Part shown: positions 50,201-59,856 of the stretch, piece by piece
How the letters are laid out: each line of letters starts with the position of its first letter
Position numbering within the stretch: the stretch's first letter is position 1
Source of the DNA: Barthelona sp. PAP020
Taxonomy: Eukaryota > Metamonada: BaSk clade
Reading direction: 5' to 3'
Length of the DNA stretch: 63,496 nucleotides
Assembly: GCA_040182905.1 (NCBI GenBank)
Contig: JARQWU010000030.1
Location: forward strand, 1-63,496
Program-made: the position numbers and the translations under genes
Notes under the pieces: generated by a model
Databases searched by the model: none
The model's input: only the letters and a program-made list of their open reading frames with translations
Told to the model about the DNA's origin: nothing

Positions 50201-51632
50201 TGTTTGGATAGAAAATGGTCCTTTCAATGCCATTTGAAACAAGTTCCACTTTAGTTTCAGCTTTATCATTGAACTTTACAGTCTTTAAATGTTGTATCTC
50301 TTCTTCTGAGTAGATGACATCGATAAGGCTATTGGCTTGTACAATAAGATCATTAACTTTGATAGGTTCTCCTGTAGCATTCAAAAAGGTTGCATGATTA
50401 TCAAAGCCACCAAAAGGAGGAATAATTGCAACCACATGACCAATATGGAAAAGGCCATGCCATCCCAAATTTATATCACAAATATCAAGAAAATTAAACG
50501 AACATGCAGATAAGGGATCAATTAGATTCACACGAACTTTTGAAGATGAAAGCCCATTCTTACTTATCTTGGGTAAACTTACTGTGGTGCTTATAATGGG
50601 CAAATATTTTTTTAATATTTCAAGAGATATTTCTCCAATTTGAATGTTAATATGTTCTTTCAATTCAACCAACTTGTCAAAATAATCAATTGGTAAAGAA
50701 GAATCAGACATTGCCAATCCATTTGCTTCTTGACAATTAATTTCAAGGCCAATTTTAGGAGAATTAACGTGCAACTTTCCATCTAAAATCGAAATGTGTA
50801 ATTCATGTGGTTGAATCTGAAAATTGCCAAAACAAAAGTCTAATAAAGTTAATTTAGCATTAATTGAAGGAATTGGAATAATTTCTTTTTCTTTTAGCTT
50901 GAAATGAAACTCAGATTTAAAAGGTTCGAAAAAAGAAATATCAGATTTTCCAATTTCTAAAAATAACGGAGAATCTTCCTTTTTAATACTCAAATAAGCA
51001 AAGGATAATAAAAACAAATCCATTTTAAGGGAAAATACCCCTTCAATATCAAATATATGATGGTAGAACAAAACATTCTTTAAGTTGCAAGACAACGTGC
51101 TCATTTCATGACAAAAATCAAAAGAAACAAATTGATCATCTTTAGAAGAAGTGAATAAGACCACATCATTTTCAAAGACAATATTGACAATGAATTCATC
51201 GACAAATTCCAAATTATCGTCAAGCTCCGCCAACTTGATGCACTTAGGATAGGTTAATTTGTTCTCTGAGTTGAATAGAATTTCAAAGAAGGGTAAAAGT
51301 TTTTCCAATCCCATACGTTGACTGGGTGGATAATTTAATTCAACTATTTTGTTAATAAACTCACTCAAATTTCGATATCCTATTGTGGAACCATTTATCG
51401 AATCATCAATATTCATAGTTAAAGCAAAGTCTCTACTATTCAAGGTGAAGTTACTTAAAAAGGGCTCATATGCTTTAAAATCACGAATACTCAACTTTAA
51501 TTCCTCTTTAGAGCAAAATAATACAAGTTCATGACAAACAATCTCAACAATGGAAAAAAATTGCCCTGTTGTTACAAAACCTGATTGCACTGGTGGTTTA
51601 GGAATGGCCAAAAATCCATAGCCCAAAGTGGC
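47208..51632 (-). CDS. VPS13-like bridge lipid transfer protein, C-terminal part (after in-frame TAG)
   Basis: Continues the same reading frame as the upstream 483-codon segment (51633-53084) directly after one TAG, and has no good ATG of its own; the first internal Met is about 70 residues in. Long beta-rich repeating-groove sequence is followed by the hallmark VPS13 C-terminal region: LFGAPSNILHVV, GRGVLGGFTSVVVD and GVMKGIYHTIAKPISGVLSF. A PH-like segment (YFKTKYLWKYLCIGNTKYFF) comes last. VPS13 proteins carry lipids between membranes at contact sites. Total length with the first part is about 1,957 residues, short for VPS13. Whether one protein is made through readthrough or splicing, or the gene is broken, cannot be settled from sequence. 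Confidence 0.8.
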   Translation of the reverse strand, partial: ATLGYGFLAIPKPPVQSGFVTTGQFFSIVEIVCHELVLFCSKEELKLSIRDFKAYEPFLSNFTLNSRDFALTMNIDDSINGSTIGYRNLSEFINKIVELNYPPSQRMGLEKLLPFFEILFNSENKLTYPKCIKLAELDDNLEFVDEFIVNIVFENDVVLFTSSKDDQFVSFDFCHEMSTLSCNLKNVLFYHHIFDIEGVFSLKMDLFLLSFAYLSIKKEDSPLFLEIGKSDISFFEPFKSEFHFKLKEKEIIPIPSINAKLTLLDFCFGNFQIQPHELHISILDGKLHVNSPKIGLEINCQEANGLAMSDSSLPIDYFDKLVELKEHINIQIGEISLEILKKYLPIISTTVSLPKISKNGLSSSKVRVNLIDPLSACSFNFLDICDINLGWHGLFHIGHVVAIIPPFGGFDNHATFLNATGEPIKVNDLIVQANSLIDVIYSEEEIQHLKTVKFNDKAETKVELVSNGIERTIFYPNKKSVFNLLDHSLLVNEETLESFDHQFFERPTLTIYNINIRKGMGIVLDRPIFLRESYHSLCKILNPASQTNLRTQSMNVLLICPTVTVINRTSSYIQINAKVFEAFKIDGLSTTVSDNDTISLSICDLKEAMIFDFSVPLHKRKKFKQILSPNVSVEIINQAYGIFVIINSYLLVKIPKNFPKIQLWHKDLVSKKYILANTENSLYFDIEGLSDLRYNFYSEKLDKFGPTMGLFEYNITESEENSSFVFKVDLTVQEIEQEFSNQTVDSFGVIPDKLRKVIKPKKILSFDTYYTIKNSTKYSIIFENSAFNVSLNPYDSVSTFYLPNTVQIRVCETFPEKNIQNVYNVSVSMNSSILLLHETFPFGFYLIFEESEMRFVEMPVSVLLNCEHATAIYFDEAKTQKQQLFKVFTDNPIIAKYKYLLNWRFSKDRAFLSLPHMKTDERYYIEENIEGLIKQDKSFIFDDLELIQTFGDDLEGFKNVVANNFIETKFSKFWKVLKKIFDKNKNDIIFDIDKLFLGIASDENIKNGMEQSVSDFNLHLTIDSSKFTFNGNQFSIQMNNFECLSRNHSILNVPQCSINLLTSNGLYFDLFFHCSAINVNFPNYFRELIEFLNTHSFFQTFKTLLDVNQGSNKQKNYPIIFLNRLRAFEDTKLTISGLIPYLPVNVSLAPITFELPILYHRPHLLFGFEEFSNDVLNQYIDNLKTNWSSILGNIQLFGAPSNILHVVKEALREYPETGVFNLFKQLSKVTFDTAASFSNSLAITLDRNVSSDNMADGLKSFGRGVLGGFTSVVVDSKEGFKQGTIKSGVTGVMKGIYHTIAKPISGVLSFGSGSFASLGKKIGGRSNGYDIVSNRNYSHLANESNQVRARVETYENIQYFKTKYLWKYLCIGNTKYFFICNLVIKSVSSNSLNNSEPVFCGIDSTKLTLFTTNGIIHLNRNILKTINLTYHQMKTNILHFKMMDNSNLHDFTLLGSAQIIQKIYVLLHELKNVN

Positions 51633-53084
51633 CTAAAAAGCATCAGTAACAGCAACAATAATGTCTGAATAAAAATAACTATCATCTAATAACACTTGCA
51701 AGCTGTCATATTGAGCAAATCCCGACAAAAGAAGAGTGGGTTCGCTATACAAAAACTCTTTAGCAAACTTGGATCTACATTGCTCCTGAGGTAACAACAA
51801 GAGATCTATTACAAAATCAAAATCGTCGTTTTGTAATTGTAATTTTACTCGTTCAGTAACGACCATCTCAATTAAGGGAGATTGACATACCAAACTTTCA
51901 CATTTGATGAAGGAATCAGTTAATACAATAGACATGAGAATATTTTTGTCTTCTTTTACAGGTACAAATGAACTTCCAACATTGCTAATAAATAATAAAA
52001 CTTCATTCAACATGTTACAAATGGAATATCCCTGGTTCAAGTCAAAATCCATATGAAGACTGTTAACAATCAAATCTATCTGTTTTTCCGTCATGAAGAA
52101 CATTCCTGGATCATTGGACCAACATAATTCTTTGATGTCATTTTCCTTAATCTTCAAACCGCTCCATTGAACTTTTTGAATGTATTCATCCTGTTGAATA
52201 TCAATCTGATATTGCAACGAATCTGAAAGGAAACAGTTATCATCAAAATAAAAACTCAATACTGGGGCAATTATTAACACTTGTTTCAAATCAAAATTCT
52301 TCAGGAATATAATGACACTGTCACTATCATTTGAGTCAACACTTTCCACAGCTGATGGAATTACGCTAGAACTTCTTCTCTTCTCTTTAACAGTATCTAT
52401 ATTGGGTAAAAGCATATTGATCAATTTGGGAATTGTTTTGTTAAATAAATCAATCGAACTTTGACTAAAATGAGCAGTCAAAAAGGTATTAAGATCTATT
52501 CTCAAAGAATTTAACAAAAGTTCACCCATAAAATTGATAGGTTCAAACAAGGGCTGTGAATTTAACTTAAAACCACATGAATTAACAGCTAACTTTGTCC
52601 CATAAAAGACAGAATTCTTCATAATGGGCTCCAAAATTATTTCATCAATATTCAAACTAAATGTATCAGTTTCAGTTAGTTTAACATCAATTTGTAAATC
52701 ATTTACGTGATAATGAGTTTTATACAACAATTCTAACATTGAATTATTGTTATTAGAAGTACTAGGACTGGACGAATAAATAGCATTGGTTAATATAATT
52801 TCTGACTCTTCAGAAAAATCCAACTTTAATTTCATTCCTTTAGCTTTACAGATACATCCTCCAGAAAAAAGAGAACGCCAAGGAAAATCTAAGAAGAAAT
52901 ATGACACTTCTGCATTAACAACTGGAATACCTAAAAATTGTTGAAAAAATGAGGGTATCAAACAGATGTCTTCAAATTCTGCTTCAGCACCACTGAATCC
53001 AATCGATAAATTCTTTGTATCAAAATTCGAAATAACGCTGCCAAGCAATTTGTTAATTATTGGATTAACAGCTCTCTTTAACAT
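51633..53084 (-). CDS. VPS13-like protein, N-terminal chorein part
   Basis: 483 residues starting at ATG 53084. The N-terminus is a chorein/VPS13 start: NKLLGSVISNFDTKNLSIGF, then GAEAEFEDICLIPSFFQQFL and IPVVNAEVSYFFLDFPW. It begins the lipid-conducting groove. The frame stops at TAG 51633-51635 after DIIVAVTDAF, and the same frame continues at once (ATLGYGFLAIPKPP) into the next 1,470 codons. A truncated 483-residue chorein protein would lack the VPS13 adaptor, APT1 and C-terminal regions. See the finding on the in-frame TAG. Confidence 0.85.
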   Translation of the reverse strand: MLKRAVNPIINKLLGSVISNFDTKNLSIGFSGAEAEFEDICLIPSFFQQFLGIPVVNAEVSYFFLDFPWRSLFSGGCICKAKGMKLKLDFSEESEIILTNAIYSSSPSTSNNNNSMLELLYKTHYHVNDLQIDVKLTETDTFSLNIDEIILEPIMKNSVFYGTKLAVNSCGFKLNSQPLFEPINFMGELLLNSLRIDLNTFLTAHFSQSSIDLFNKTIPKLINMLLPNIDTVKEKRRSSSVIPSAVESVDSNDSDSVIIFLKNFDLKQVLIIAPVLSFYFDDNCFLSDSLQYQIDIQQDEYIQKVQWSGLKIKENDIKELCWSNDPGMFFMTEKQIDLIVNSLHMDFDLNQGYSICNMLNEVLLFISNVGSSFVPVKEDKNILMSIVLTDSFIKCESLVCQSPLIEMVVTERVKLQLQNDDFDFVIDLLLLPQEQCRSKFAKEFLYSEPTLLLSGFAQYDSLQVLLDDSYFYSDIIVAVTDAF

Positions 53085-53390
53085 CTAAATATCATGTTAT
53101 GTAAAAAAAAAAGTTTTTTTTTCTGTTTATGTCGATATTTAACAAATATAAAAGTCAAATCTGAACAAAATATTAACCATTTTATGATTTGGTAAGGAAA
53201 TCTAACTTCAATTGACAAGGTATACAAGAAGAAAATGCACATCAATAGGTTATTTTGACACTATCACAAAAAAAAAAGGAATATCTAATGGAGTTAAAGC
53301 ATAATAAAATGTATAAGTATGCAAAAAAGAAAATGAAATGAGAAATAAAACAAAAAAAAGAACACATTTTTTTGTCTATTTTATCATATT
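53085..53390. other. Divergent intergenic region VPS13-like/Nup98
   Basis: About 300 AT-rich bases between divergent start codons; it must contain both promoters. Poly-A and poly-T runs flank each ATG. Nothing else seen. Confidence 0.55.
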
Positions 53391-54848
53391 ATGCCTGATA
53401 TATCAACAAAAAATACGACATATCGAGCTAGTAGTTCAAGAGATTATGGAACATTGCATTCTATTATTGCTCAAGACAAATTTGAGGATTATAATCATCA
53501 TGAACTAAGATATTATGATACTATTGTTAATTCAGGTTCAAGAGGTGGTTTTTCATCATCGTCAGGATTTAGTAAAAGTTCGAAAGGTGGATTTGGGAGT
53601 AGTAAATCATCATTTGGATCATCTTCTTCATCATCTTCATCTGCTTTTTCAAAAAATAAATCTCCATCCAAATCAAGTTTTTCTTCCGATAAGAAAAAAT
53701 CTTCATTTTCTTCAAGTTCTTCAAAGAGTGGTGGACTTTTTGGAAAGAAGAAAGATGATGAAAAGAAAACTACTGGAGGTTTATTTGGAAGTAAATCCAA
53801 AGTGGAATCCAAAACCCCAACAAAACCGGCAATACAACAACAAATTACAACAATTTCACAACAACTCCAGATTGTTTCACCTGATTTAAATCCCACTAGT
53901 GCTAGTTCATCAGGACCATTTGGTAAAAAGTCGTCTGTTGGGAGTAGCAGTAGTAGTCGCCTTGGTGGTATGTTTAACAAGAGTAAAGTATCACAAACAA
54001 GTACTTCAACTGAAAAAAAATCAACAACATCACCAACTCCAAAAATTGTTATTTCTAAATTGAATATGGATAAATTCAAGAGTATTGCGCAAACACCCAG
54101 TTCAACTCATAGCATTTCTTTGAGTAAAACAGAAAAACCTGCTAAATTAACTCGTTCTGTATTTGTTGATACTCCACAACTTATGTCAACACATAGAACT
54201 CGAAAAACTTTAAGAATAACCCCCCGTACGGAACGTATTCAAACTACGAAACTCAATGATGATTTTTTAACCCCTTCTCGCGGTATGAATTCTAATTTGC
54301 TTATGCCTACTTCATCTTGGAGTGATACAACTGCTCAAGATATCCAACATACACCTTATAAGATTGGAATGTCCCCACAAAATTCGTTAAATATATTGTC
54401 AAGTTTTAGTACGACAAAAACTGTTAGTAAACCTTCAAAGAATCCTCCAATATTAACAAAGGCAAACTATGTTACAAAGCCTTCATTGAAGGAACTTCAA
54501 TCATCAACCGAAGAAGAGCTAGCCAAGGTGGAAAGTTTTTCCATCGAAAATATGTATGGAAGTATCAGGTGGATGGACACTGTTGACCTTAATAATGTTA
54601 ATTTGGATTCATGTGTTGAAATAAAGGATGCTGAAGTGATTGTATATCCTAATGAGGAGGAAAAGCCTCAAATTGGAGAGAAATTGAATGGTCGAGCTTT
54701 AGTCACTTTGTTTAATATTTTTCCAGAACCAAATCAAACTTCAGAAGAATTTGAAAAGCTTTTGGCATCAATTAATGAAGAGATCAATTGTCGTTTCGTT
54801 TCTTTTGATTCTGATGGCAAATGGTCATTTGAAGTTCCTCATTTTTAA
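53391..54848 (+). CDS. NUP98: Nucleoporin Nup98 (Nup145N/Nup98 type)
   Basis: 485 residues. Near residues 20-45 is a Nup98-type segment (GTLHSIIAQDKFEDYNHHEL) like the ISAM...SLEELR element of Nup98 relatives. Residues 50-200 are Ser/Gly/Lys-rich with sparse GLFG motifs (GGLFGKKK, GGLFGSKS). The C-terminal 110 residues are the Nup98 autoproteolytic domain: FSIENMYGSIRWMDTVDLNN, LDSCVEIKDAEVIVYPNEEE, KPQIGEKLNGRALVTL and WSFEVPHF. The protein ends exactly at His-Phe, the residues before the scissile bond in self-cleaving Nup98-Nup96 precursors. Nup98 lines the nuclear pore channel and docks on the scaffold through this domain. FG content is low for the family. Confidence 0.88.
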   Translation: MPDISTKNTTYRASSSRDYGTLHSIIAQDKFEDYNHHELRYYDTIVNSGSRGGFSSSSGFSKSSKGGFGSSKSSFGSSSSSSSSAFSKNKSPSKSSFSSDKKKSSFSSSSSKSGGLFGKKKDDEKKTTGGLFGSKSKVESKTPTKPAIQQQITTISQQLQIVSPDLNPTSASSSGPFGKKSSVGSSSSSRLGGMFNKSKVSQTSTSTEKKSTTSPTPKIVISKLNMDKFKSIAQTPSSTHSISLSKTEKPAKLTRSVFVDTPQLMSTHRTRKTLRITPRTERIQTTKLNDDFLTPSRGMNSNLLMPTSSWSDTTAQDIQHTPYKIGMSPQNSLNILSSFSTTKTVSKPSKNPPILTKANYVTKPSLKELQSSTEEELAKVESFSIENMYGSIRWMDTVDLNNVNLDSCVEIKDAEVIVYPNEEEKPQIGEKLNGRALVTLFNIFPEPNQTSEEFEKLLASINEEINCRFVSFDSDGKWSFEVPHF

Positions 54849-55333
54849 GAAAATACTTTCAAAGAGCATTATTTTTTTTTTGTTGCATGTTTAAATGTGT
54901 TTATTTGTCTTGTTTGGATGTTAATCAATAATAAAGATTTAGTACACTTTTTTAACTTTTTTTTTGTGATATACTGTGTTGTTATATTACTTTTGATTGT
55001 TTTAACCAAAAAAAGAACATATATATGATATAAAATGAGGAGTAAGGTCTTTTGGTTATAAAATTTTAAATTTTGTTTGATTGTGAAGACCGTTTGGAGT
55101 TCCCAAAGATAAGCCGAATTATTCAGCAAAAATTAACTTTGATCTTTACTCATTTTAGGTTGGCAAGCTTTCTTAAAAAGAATATCTTAGTTTTAAGTCT
55201 TTAATTTCAAAAAATTAAAATGAATATTATTCACATTCTAAATTGTGATGGATGTAGATGTTTGAATTTTTGGATTTAAAAAAAAATTGAAGATTTTTGT
55301 TTTTTGCAAGTAATTTATTATTTATGATTTATT
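54849..55333. other. Intergenic region
   Basis: About 480 AT-rich bases between Nup98 and the WD-repeat pseudogene. Open stretches here look non-coding. Nothing supported. Confidence 0.55.
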
Positions 55334-56547
55334 ATGTCTTCTGAGTCAAATTATGAATTAATAGAAAGAACTATTAATGATATGTTTTATCCAAAACTTG
55401 ATGAAAGCAAAGTGAAAAAAGTTGGAGATGCTTTCTGAGCCCATGATGAATATTGAGTACTCACCAGATTGTAAATATTTGATTGTTGCTAGTTATTTCA
55501 ATAGTACTCATGTAATTGATGTTGAAACTGGAACACTGAATCACATTTTTGAAGATAATACGAGTGGTGTTAACATTATTACCTTCTCACTAGACAGACA
55601 AAAATTTGCAACATGTTCCATTGATAAGTCTTTTATTGTGTGGAGCCTTTAAGATTTTTCTATTTTGCGCGTATTGAGCAATAATTCATTTTTTTTTGGA
55701 ATTTGTTTTTCCTATTGTTCTAACTATGTGTTTTCTAGTGATAATGATGGGAACCTTACGAAATGGGATATATATGAAGGTAATGTTGTTTTGGAAAAAA
55801 AACCACATTCCAGTTTGATTTTTTGGGTAAAATTTTCGTCACATGGGAAGAATCTTTTGTGTGACAGTAATGATAAAACTACTAAGTTGGTTGACCCTGA
55901 TAATCTCTCTGTTTTTCGTGGTTCAATCAAGGTGCTTGGATTAAAGTCTTGGATTTTCATCCAACCAAAAGAATAATTGCTGTTGGTGATGTGTCAAAGA
56001 AATTCACACTTTGGAACATGGATGATGGATCACAAATTCTTACATTTGATATGGGAGGTTCAGTGTATGACCTTCATTTTCTTACACCAAACATCATACT
56101 TATTATGTTTGATGATGGATACATTTCGTCATACAGTCTGAGTAGCTTTCAGCAAATTCAAAAGGTTCACTGTGATTGCGATGAGTACATATTTTCATTT
56201 GCTGTGTCACCTGAATCGAGACAACTGGCATGTGCAAAGTGTGAAGGTGATAATATCAAGGTTTCCCAATTGAAACTAGCTATTAGCCGTCTCGTCAGTC
56301 TGAACTCATTAAATTGTCAAAAAACGGTGGTTTTGTTAATGGAATCTCATGTCTCCGAATATAATTACTCTAATCATTAGACAATTGGCAGCTACAGGTA
56401 TTTGTATGAATGAAGAGGACCATTAACACTTGCTGGGATTTGACTTATATCAACGAAACGAATGGTAGTAATATGCAAATGTTTCTTAATGAACAGAGGG
56501 ATGAAAGTGATAATAATAATGATGATGATGAAAATTTGCTAAAATGA
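55334..56547 (+). pseudogene. Decayed WD-repeat gene with family C-terminal module (second copy)
   Basis: A plus-strand relative of the genes at 427-1709 (minus) and 41527-42846. It begins MSSESNYELIERTI at 55334, then a frameshift near 55425 leads into a WD segment (55422-55652). That segment ends at TAA where the sister copy reads on (SL-stop-DFSIL). Further segments 55665-55976 and 55949-56380 overlap in different frames. The C-terminal module is split by frameshifts near 56340 and 56427 and ends CWDLTYINETNGSN with an acidic tail, stopping at TGA 56545-56547. Each lesion differs from those of the first pseudogene, so the two copies decayed independently. Confidence 0.8.
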
Positions 56548-57049
56548 GCGAAGGATTTAAATCATCATTTTAGGGGTTTTTGTTCATTTTTTGAACCAAC
56601 AACCGTTGTTTTTCATTCTTAACTAATTATATGATCAACTTTTTCCATTCTTATTTACTTTTGCTTGGTATCCAGATTCCAGTAATTCTTTTTACAACGA
56701 AATGCCATCAATTATGACAACTTTGATGATTTCGTTAATCTTTTCATCGAGAAGTATGATTTGAAATTTTTATTGATGACTGAAGCAAATCCGACTGTGT
56801 ATTTTAAGTTGTTCTCTTTAACGAAATGATGTTTTGTCTTTGTGATTGCTTTGTTTGCAATGTAAATTGTGTTGTGTTTTTTTTTCTTTGACATTTTCCA
56901 CTATGTTTCAAGCATGAAACTACAGCTAGTGTTGACAAGAAATAATTAGCTAATCTGGGTTTCAGGGGCATGCTAATTTTGAGTTTCTATCCTACAGATA
57001 CATCCAACAAAAAAACAAAAACACACATTTATTGAATTAATTTTGCAAA
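56548..57049. other. Intergenic region
   Basis: About 500 bases between a pseudogene and the 3' end of the FPP synthase gene. An open stretch at 56712-56894 (minus) is Lys-rich and unsupported. Nothing else seen. Confidence 0.55.
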
Positions 57050-58075
57050 TCAATATTTCCTATCAACAAATTGTTTGAATTGATCAATCAAAAAATTAGA
57101 AAATTCAAAACTTTCAATCTCCTCACAAAATTGATTCCACATTTCATCTTTGGTTTCTTCAAACAAACTTGGAATGTTGCACTTTTCAAAAGTATCTTTT
57201 ACAATTTTTACACACTCATCATCATCCTTCCCATAATTTTCACATAAAACTTCCATTTCACTTCCAAGTTCTTCAATACTGAAGCATTTACAAATTAACC
57301 AACTGCCTTTTCCTTCCTTAATATCATTACCAGTCTTGCCAATATCTTTTCCAAAGACATCTAAATAATCATCAACGATTTGGAATAAACAACCAATGTC
57401 AAGCACGATTCTTTCCATTTTTTCATCGAAATTCTTGTTGCTCAAAAAATATGCCAATTTTAAAGGTAAAACACAAGTATAATATGCAGTTTTTTTAAGA
57501 ATAATATCCATATAAGACTCCATTTGACAAAAATCTGGATCAATTTCCCCATCAACCATTTGATTCTTTCCAAAAATTAAATCCATTTCTTGTCCAAGCT
57601 TAGTGAACATGGAAACTTCTTGAAAAATATCAAAAATATTGAAATACTGTTCTCTGTTGAAGTTTCTTTTGGTGATTTGATAGATCAGGTTCTCTAAAAT
57701 ACATGCATCATTAATTGCAATATCTTTAACCTCTCCTTTTTTATACCAGCAAACTTGATTTCTTCTAGAAGTAGATTGATCCATGATATCATCCAAAATT
57801 AAAAAAAAAGCTTGCAACAATTCAATACACCATGCCAATAAAAATATTGATTTCTGATCCTCCTTTTCATAATTAAGAGTTATTGCAGTGAATTTTTCAT
57901 ATGTATTCAAAAAAAGTAAAGATCTAAGACATTTTCCAGCATTTCTAACATTATAATGGACGCATTCAATGATCCAATCAAGTACTTCAATATTGGTATT
58001 CTTTTCTTCCAAAATTTCACGAATTTCATCCTCTAAGAGATAAAAAGAATCAACAAATGTTTCAAGATTGAGCAT
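57050..58075 (-). CDS. FDPS: Farnesyl diphosphate synthase
   Basis: 341 residues from the ATG at 58075. Trans-prenyltransferase motifs are in place: YNVRNAGKCLRS near the N-terminus, the first aspartate-rich motif LILDDIMDQSTSRRNQVCWY (near 98), KKTAYYT, and the second motif FQIVDDYLD (near 236) followed by GKTGNDIKEGKGSWL. Two Phe residues just before the first motif (QAFFLILDD) are typical of enzymes that stop at C15. It condenses IPP with DMAPP and GPP to FPP for sterol, dolichol and prenylation pathways. The first basic motif reads NAGKCLR where GGKLNR is usual, a mild deviation. Ends FKQFVDRKY, a normal basic C-terminus. Confidence 0.92.
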   Translation of the reverse strand: MLNLETFVDSFYLLEDEIREILEEKNTNIEVLDWIIECVHYNVRNAGKCLRSLLFLNTYEKFTAITLNYEKEDQKSIFLLAWCIELLQAFFLILDDIMDQSTSRRNQVCWYKKGEVKDIAINDACILENLIYQITKRNFNREQYFNIFDIFQEVSMFTKLGQEMDLIFGKNQMVDGEIDPDFCQMESYMDIILKKTAYYTCVLPLKLAYFLSNKNFDEKMERIVLDIGCLFQIVDDYLDVFGKDIGKTGNDIKEGKGSWLICKCFSIEELGSEMEVLCENYGKDDDECVKIVKDTFEKCNIPSLFEETKDEMWNQFCEEIESFEFSNFLIDQFKQFVDRKY

Positions 58076-58526
58076 TACACGGAAAAATAAAGTCAAAAAG
58101 AAAATAATAAATTTAATCTATCAAATATGTTTTCATTTACATTTATAGATGCCTTGATTATAAGAGTGGGTAAAGATAATCATGGACATTGACAGGGTTT
58201 CCATTATGGGAAGTGGTTGGAAAATTGTTTTGGAGAAGAATCTGCAAGTTTCATTTTCTGCTCTTTACAGGAAGCTTTCATTTTAATATTGCCTTTTTTT
58301 TAATTTAAGAAGGCTCCCCTCGACATCAACAGCACTCAAAACAAATCATCCGCTCAATAAAGCCCCAATGGAAACAAAGGCTTTGAAATAATAAAATATT
58401 ATCATTAATGAAAATGCTGTATTCTAAATTCAAATAAAAAAATAAATATTTATGTGCAATAGAAATAACAAACATATCAAAAAGAATAAAAACAAGAGTA
58501 ATTATCGTGATTAAAAAATAAAAGAA
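58076..58526. other. Intergenic region
   Basis: About 450 bases between two minus-strand genes, including the FPP synthase promoter. No gene seen. Confidence 0.55.
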
Positions 58527-59567
58527 TTATACATCGCTATTTGACCTTTGTCTGCCAATGGCCTTTAATTCTGCCAAAGAATTAGAAAAAGAACTGCTGG
58601 GTTTTCTTCTGTTTTCAAAAGAGCCAGGAGAATATGAGGAACACTGATTTTTCTTTTTTTGAGAATGATTGTTCCTTCCCATTGGTTTATTTTTCAAATC
58701 ATTGGGTTTAGTTGAACTCAAATCCATAATTGGTTCACTCATAAATACATTTCCATCAACTCCTTTGTGCTTTAACTTGATGACGGGATTTCCATCAACA
58801 ACCTTTCGCAAGTGAAGAAGGTTGACTTTATCAGCAAAATTATGTACAAAATCATCAAGTGCTGGACTCAAATCATGTAGTTCGATGGGCCTTCCCTTGG
58901 GGTTTGCAGCTAAATTCAAAATTTTTTCAATTACACTCCTCTGTTCAATCTTTGACACACCAGGAATTGTATCAGCCATATAAGGTCGACTAATTTCAAC
59001 AAATTGATCAGGTATAGTTGATACTTTTGTTTGAGCCCGATTCCCAGAACCAGCCAGTGGTGATCTGGCAAGTGGAGACATCGTCAGCGATTGAACAAGG
59101 CTTTTTGGTGGCTTTTTGTTTAAACGTCCAAAAGCAGTCGTAAGAGAATCAGCCAATGTGGATTCCGCTTTTTGTTTCGGTACCTCTTGTTTGTTAAAAG
59201 AAGGAGACTTTGTTGATCCATTCAAAGGTGGCTTGGAACCTTTCAATATTTCAGCCATTGAACCCTTAAATACAGGCTTTTCTTTCAGTTGATTTTGTTG
59301 TTTTTCATCAAAAGAACCTTTATTTTCTGAGTTTAAAGCCTTATTACTAAAAATTGCAGTTTTTTCAACAGTTAATGCTTTATCATCTCTAGTTTCCACA
59401 TTTTTTGGTTTAAAAGGAAATTTCCAATTGGAACTTATTGGCGCTGAGTGAGCAAACTGATTGAAAGCAGTTGGCTTGTCAGATTTTTGGGAAAATTCTT
59501 CATATTTTGTATTATTATGCTGATTATCATCTTCCAAGATGTCATCAAAACTCAAATCAATGTCCAT
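58527..59567 (-). CDS. Hypothetical, mostly disordered protein with a small folded core
   Basis: 346 residues from ATG 59567. An acidic N-terminus (DIDLSFDDILEDD) and a long Ser/Lys/Pro-rich disordered region are followed by a segment at about 195-275 that looks folded (IEQRSVIEKILNLAANPKGR, FADKVNLLHLRKVVDGNPVI). A basic Ser-rich tail ends RQRSNSDV. Possible Ser-Pro phosphorylation sites (MSPLARSPLAGS) lie near 165-175. It is probably a regulatory or scaffold protein; family not recognised. The divergent start from PP2C at 59857 leaves about 290 bp. Confidence 0.6.
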   Translation of the reverse strand: MDIDLSFDDILEDDNQHNNTKYEEFSQKSDKPTAFNQFAHSAPISSNWKFPFKPKNVETRDDKALTVEKTAIFSNKALNSENKGSFDEKQQNQLKEKPVFKGSMAEILKGSKPPLNGSTKSPSFNKQEVPKQKAESTLADSLTTAFGRLNKKPPKSLVQSLTMSPLARSPLAGSGNRAQTKVSTIPDQFVEISRPYMADTIPGVSKIEQRSVIEKILNLAANPKGRPIELHDLSPALDDFVHNFADKVNLLHLRKVVDGNPVIKLKHKGVDGNVFMSEPIMDLSSTKPNDLKNKPMGRNNHSQKKKNQCSSYSPGSFENRRKPSSSFSNSLAELKAIGRQRSNSDV

Positions 59568-59856
59568 TCGATTCTTTTTTAAAGAAAATTGGATTGATTT
59601 TTTGAGCTGAATTTCTTTTTAATTCCTCGCAGCAATTTTACTAGTTTTTTCATTCAACAACTAATTTAACAAAATATATTTCTAAAATTGTAAAATCTCA
59701 AGGATAATTAATTTTTTTTAAATTTTTTTTTATTTGTTCAATTATAAGCATTTAGTTCCTTAATAAATACCTTTTACAAGACAAAGAAAGAATTGTTTTT
59801 CAAAAACACAAAAAAAAATTTTGTCAAAATACCATTATAATTTTTCTTCATAATCA

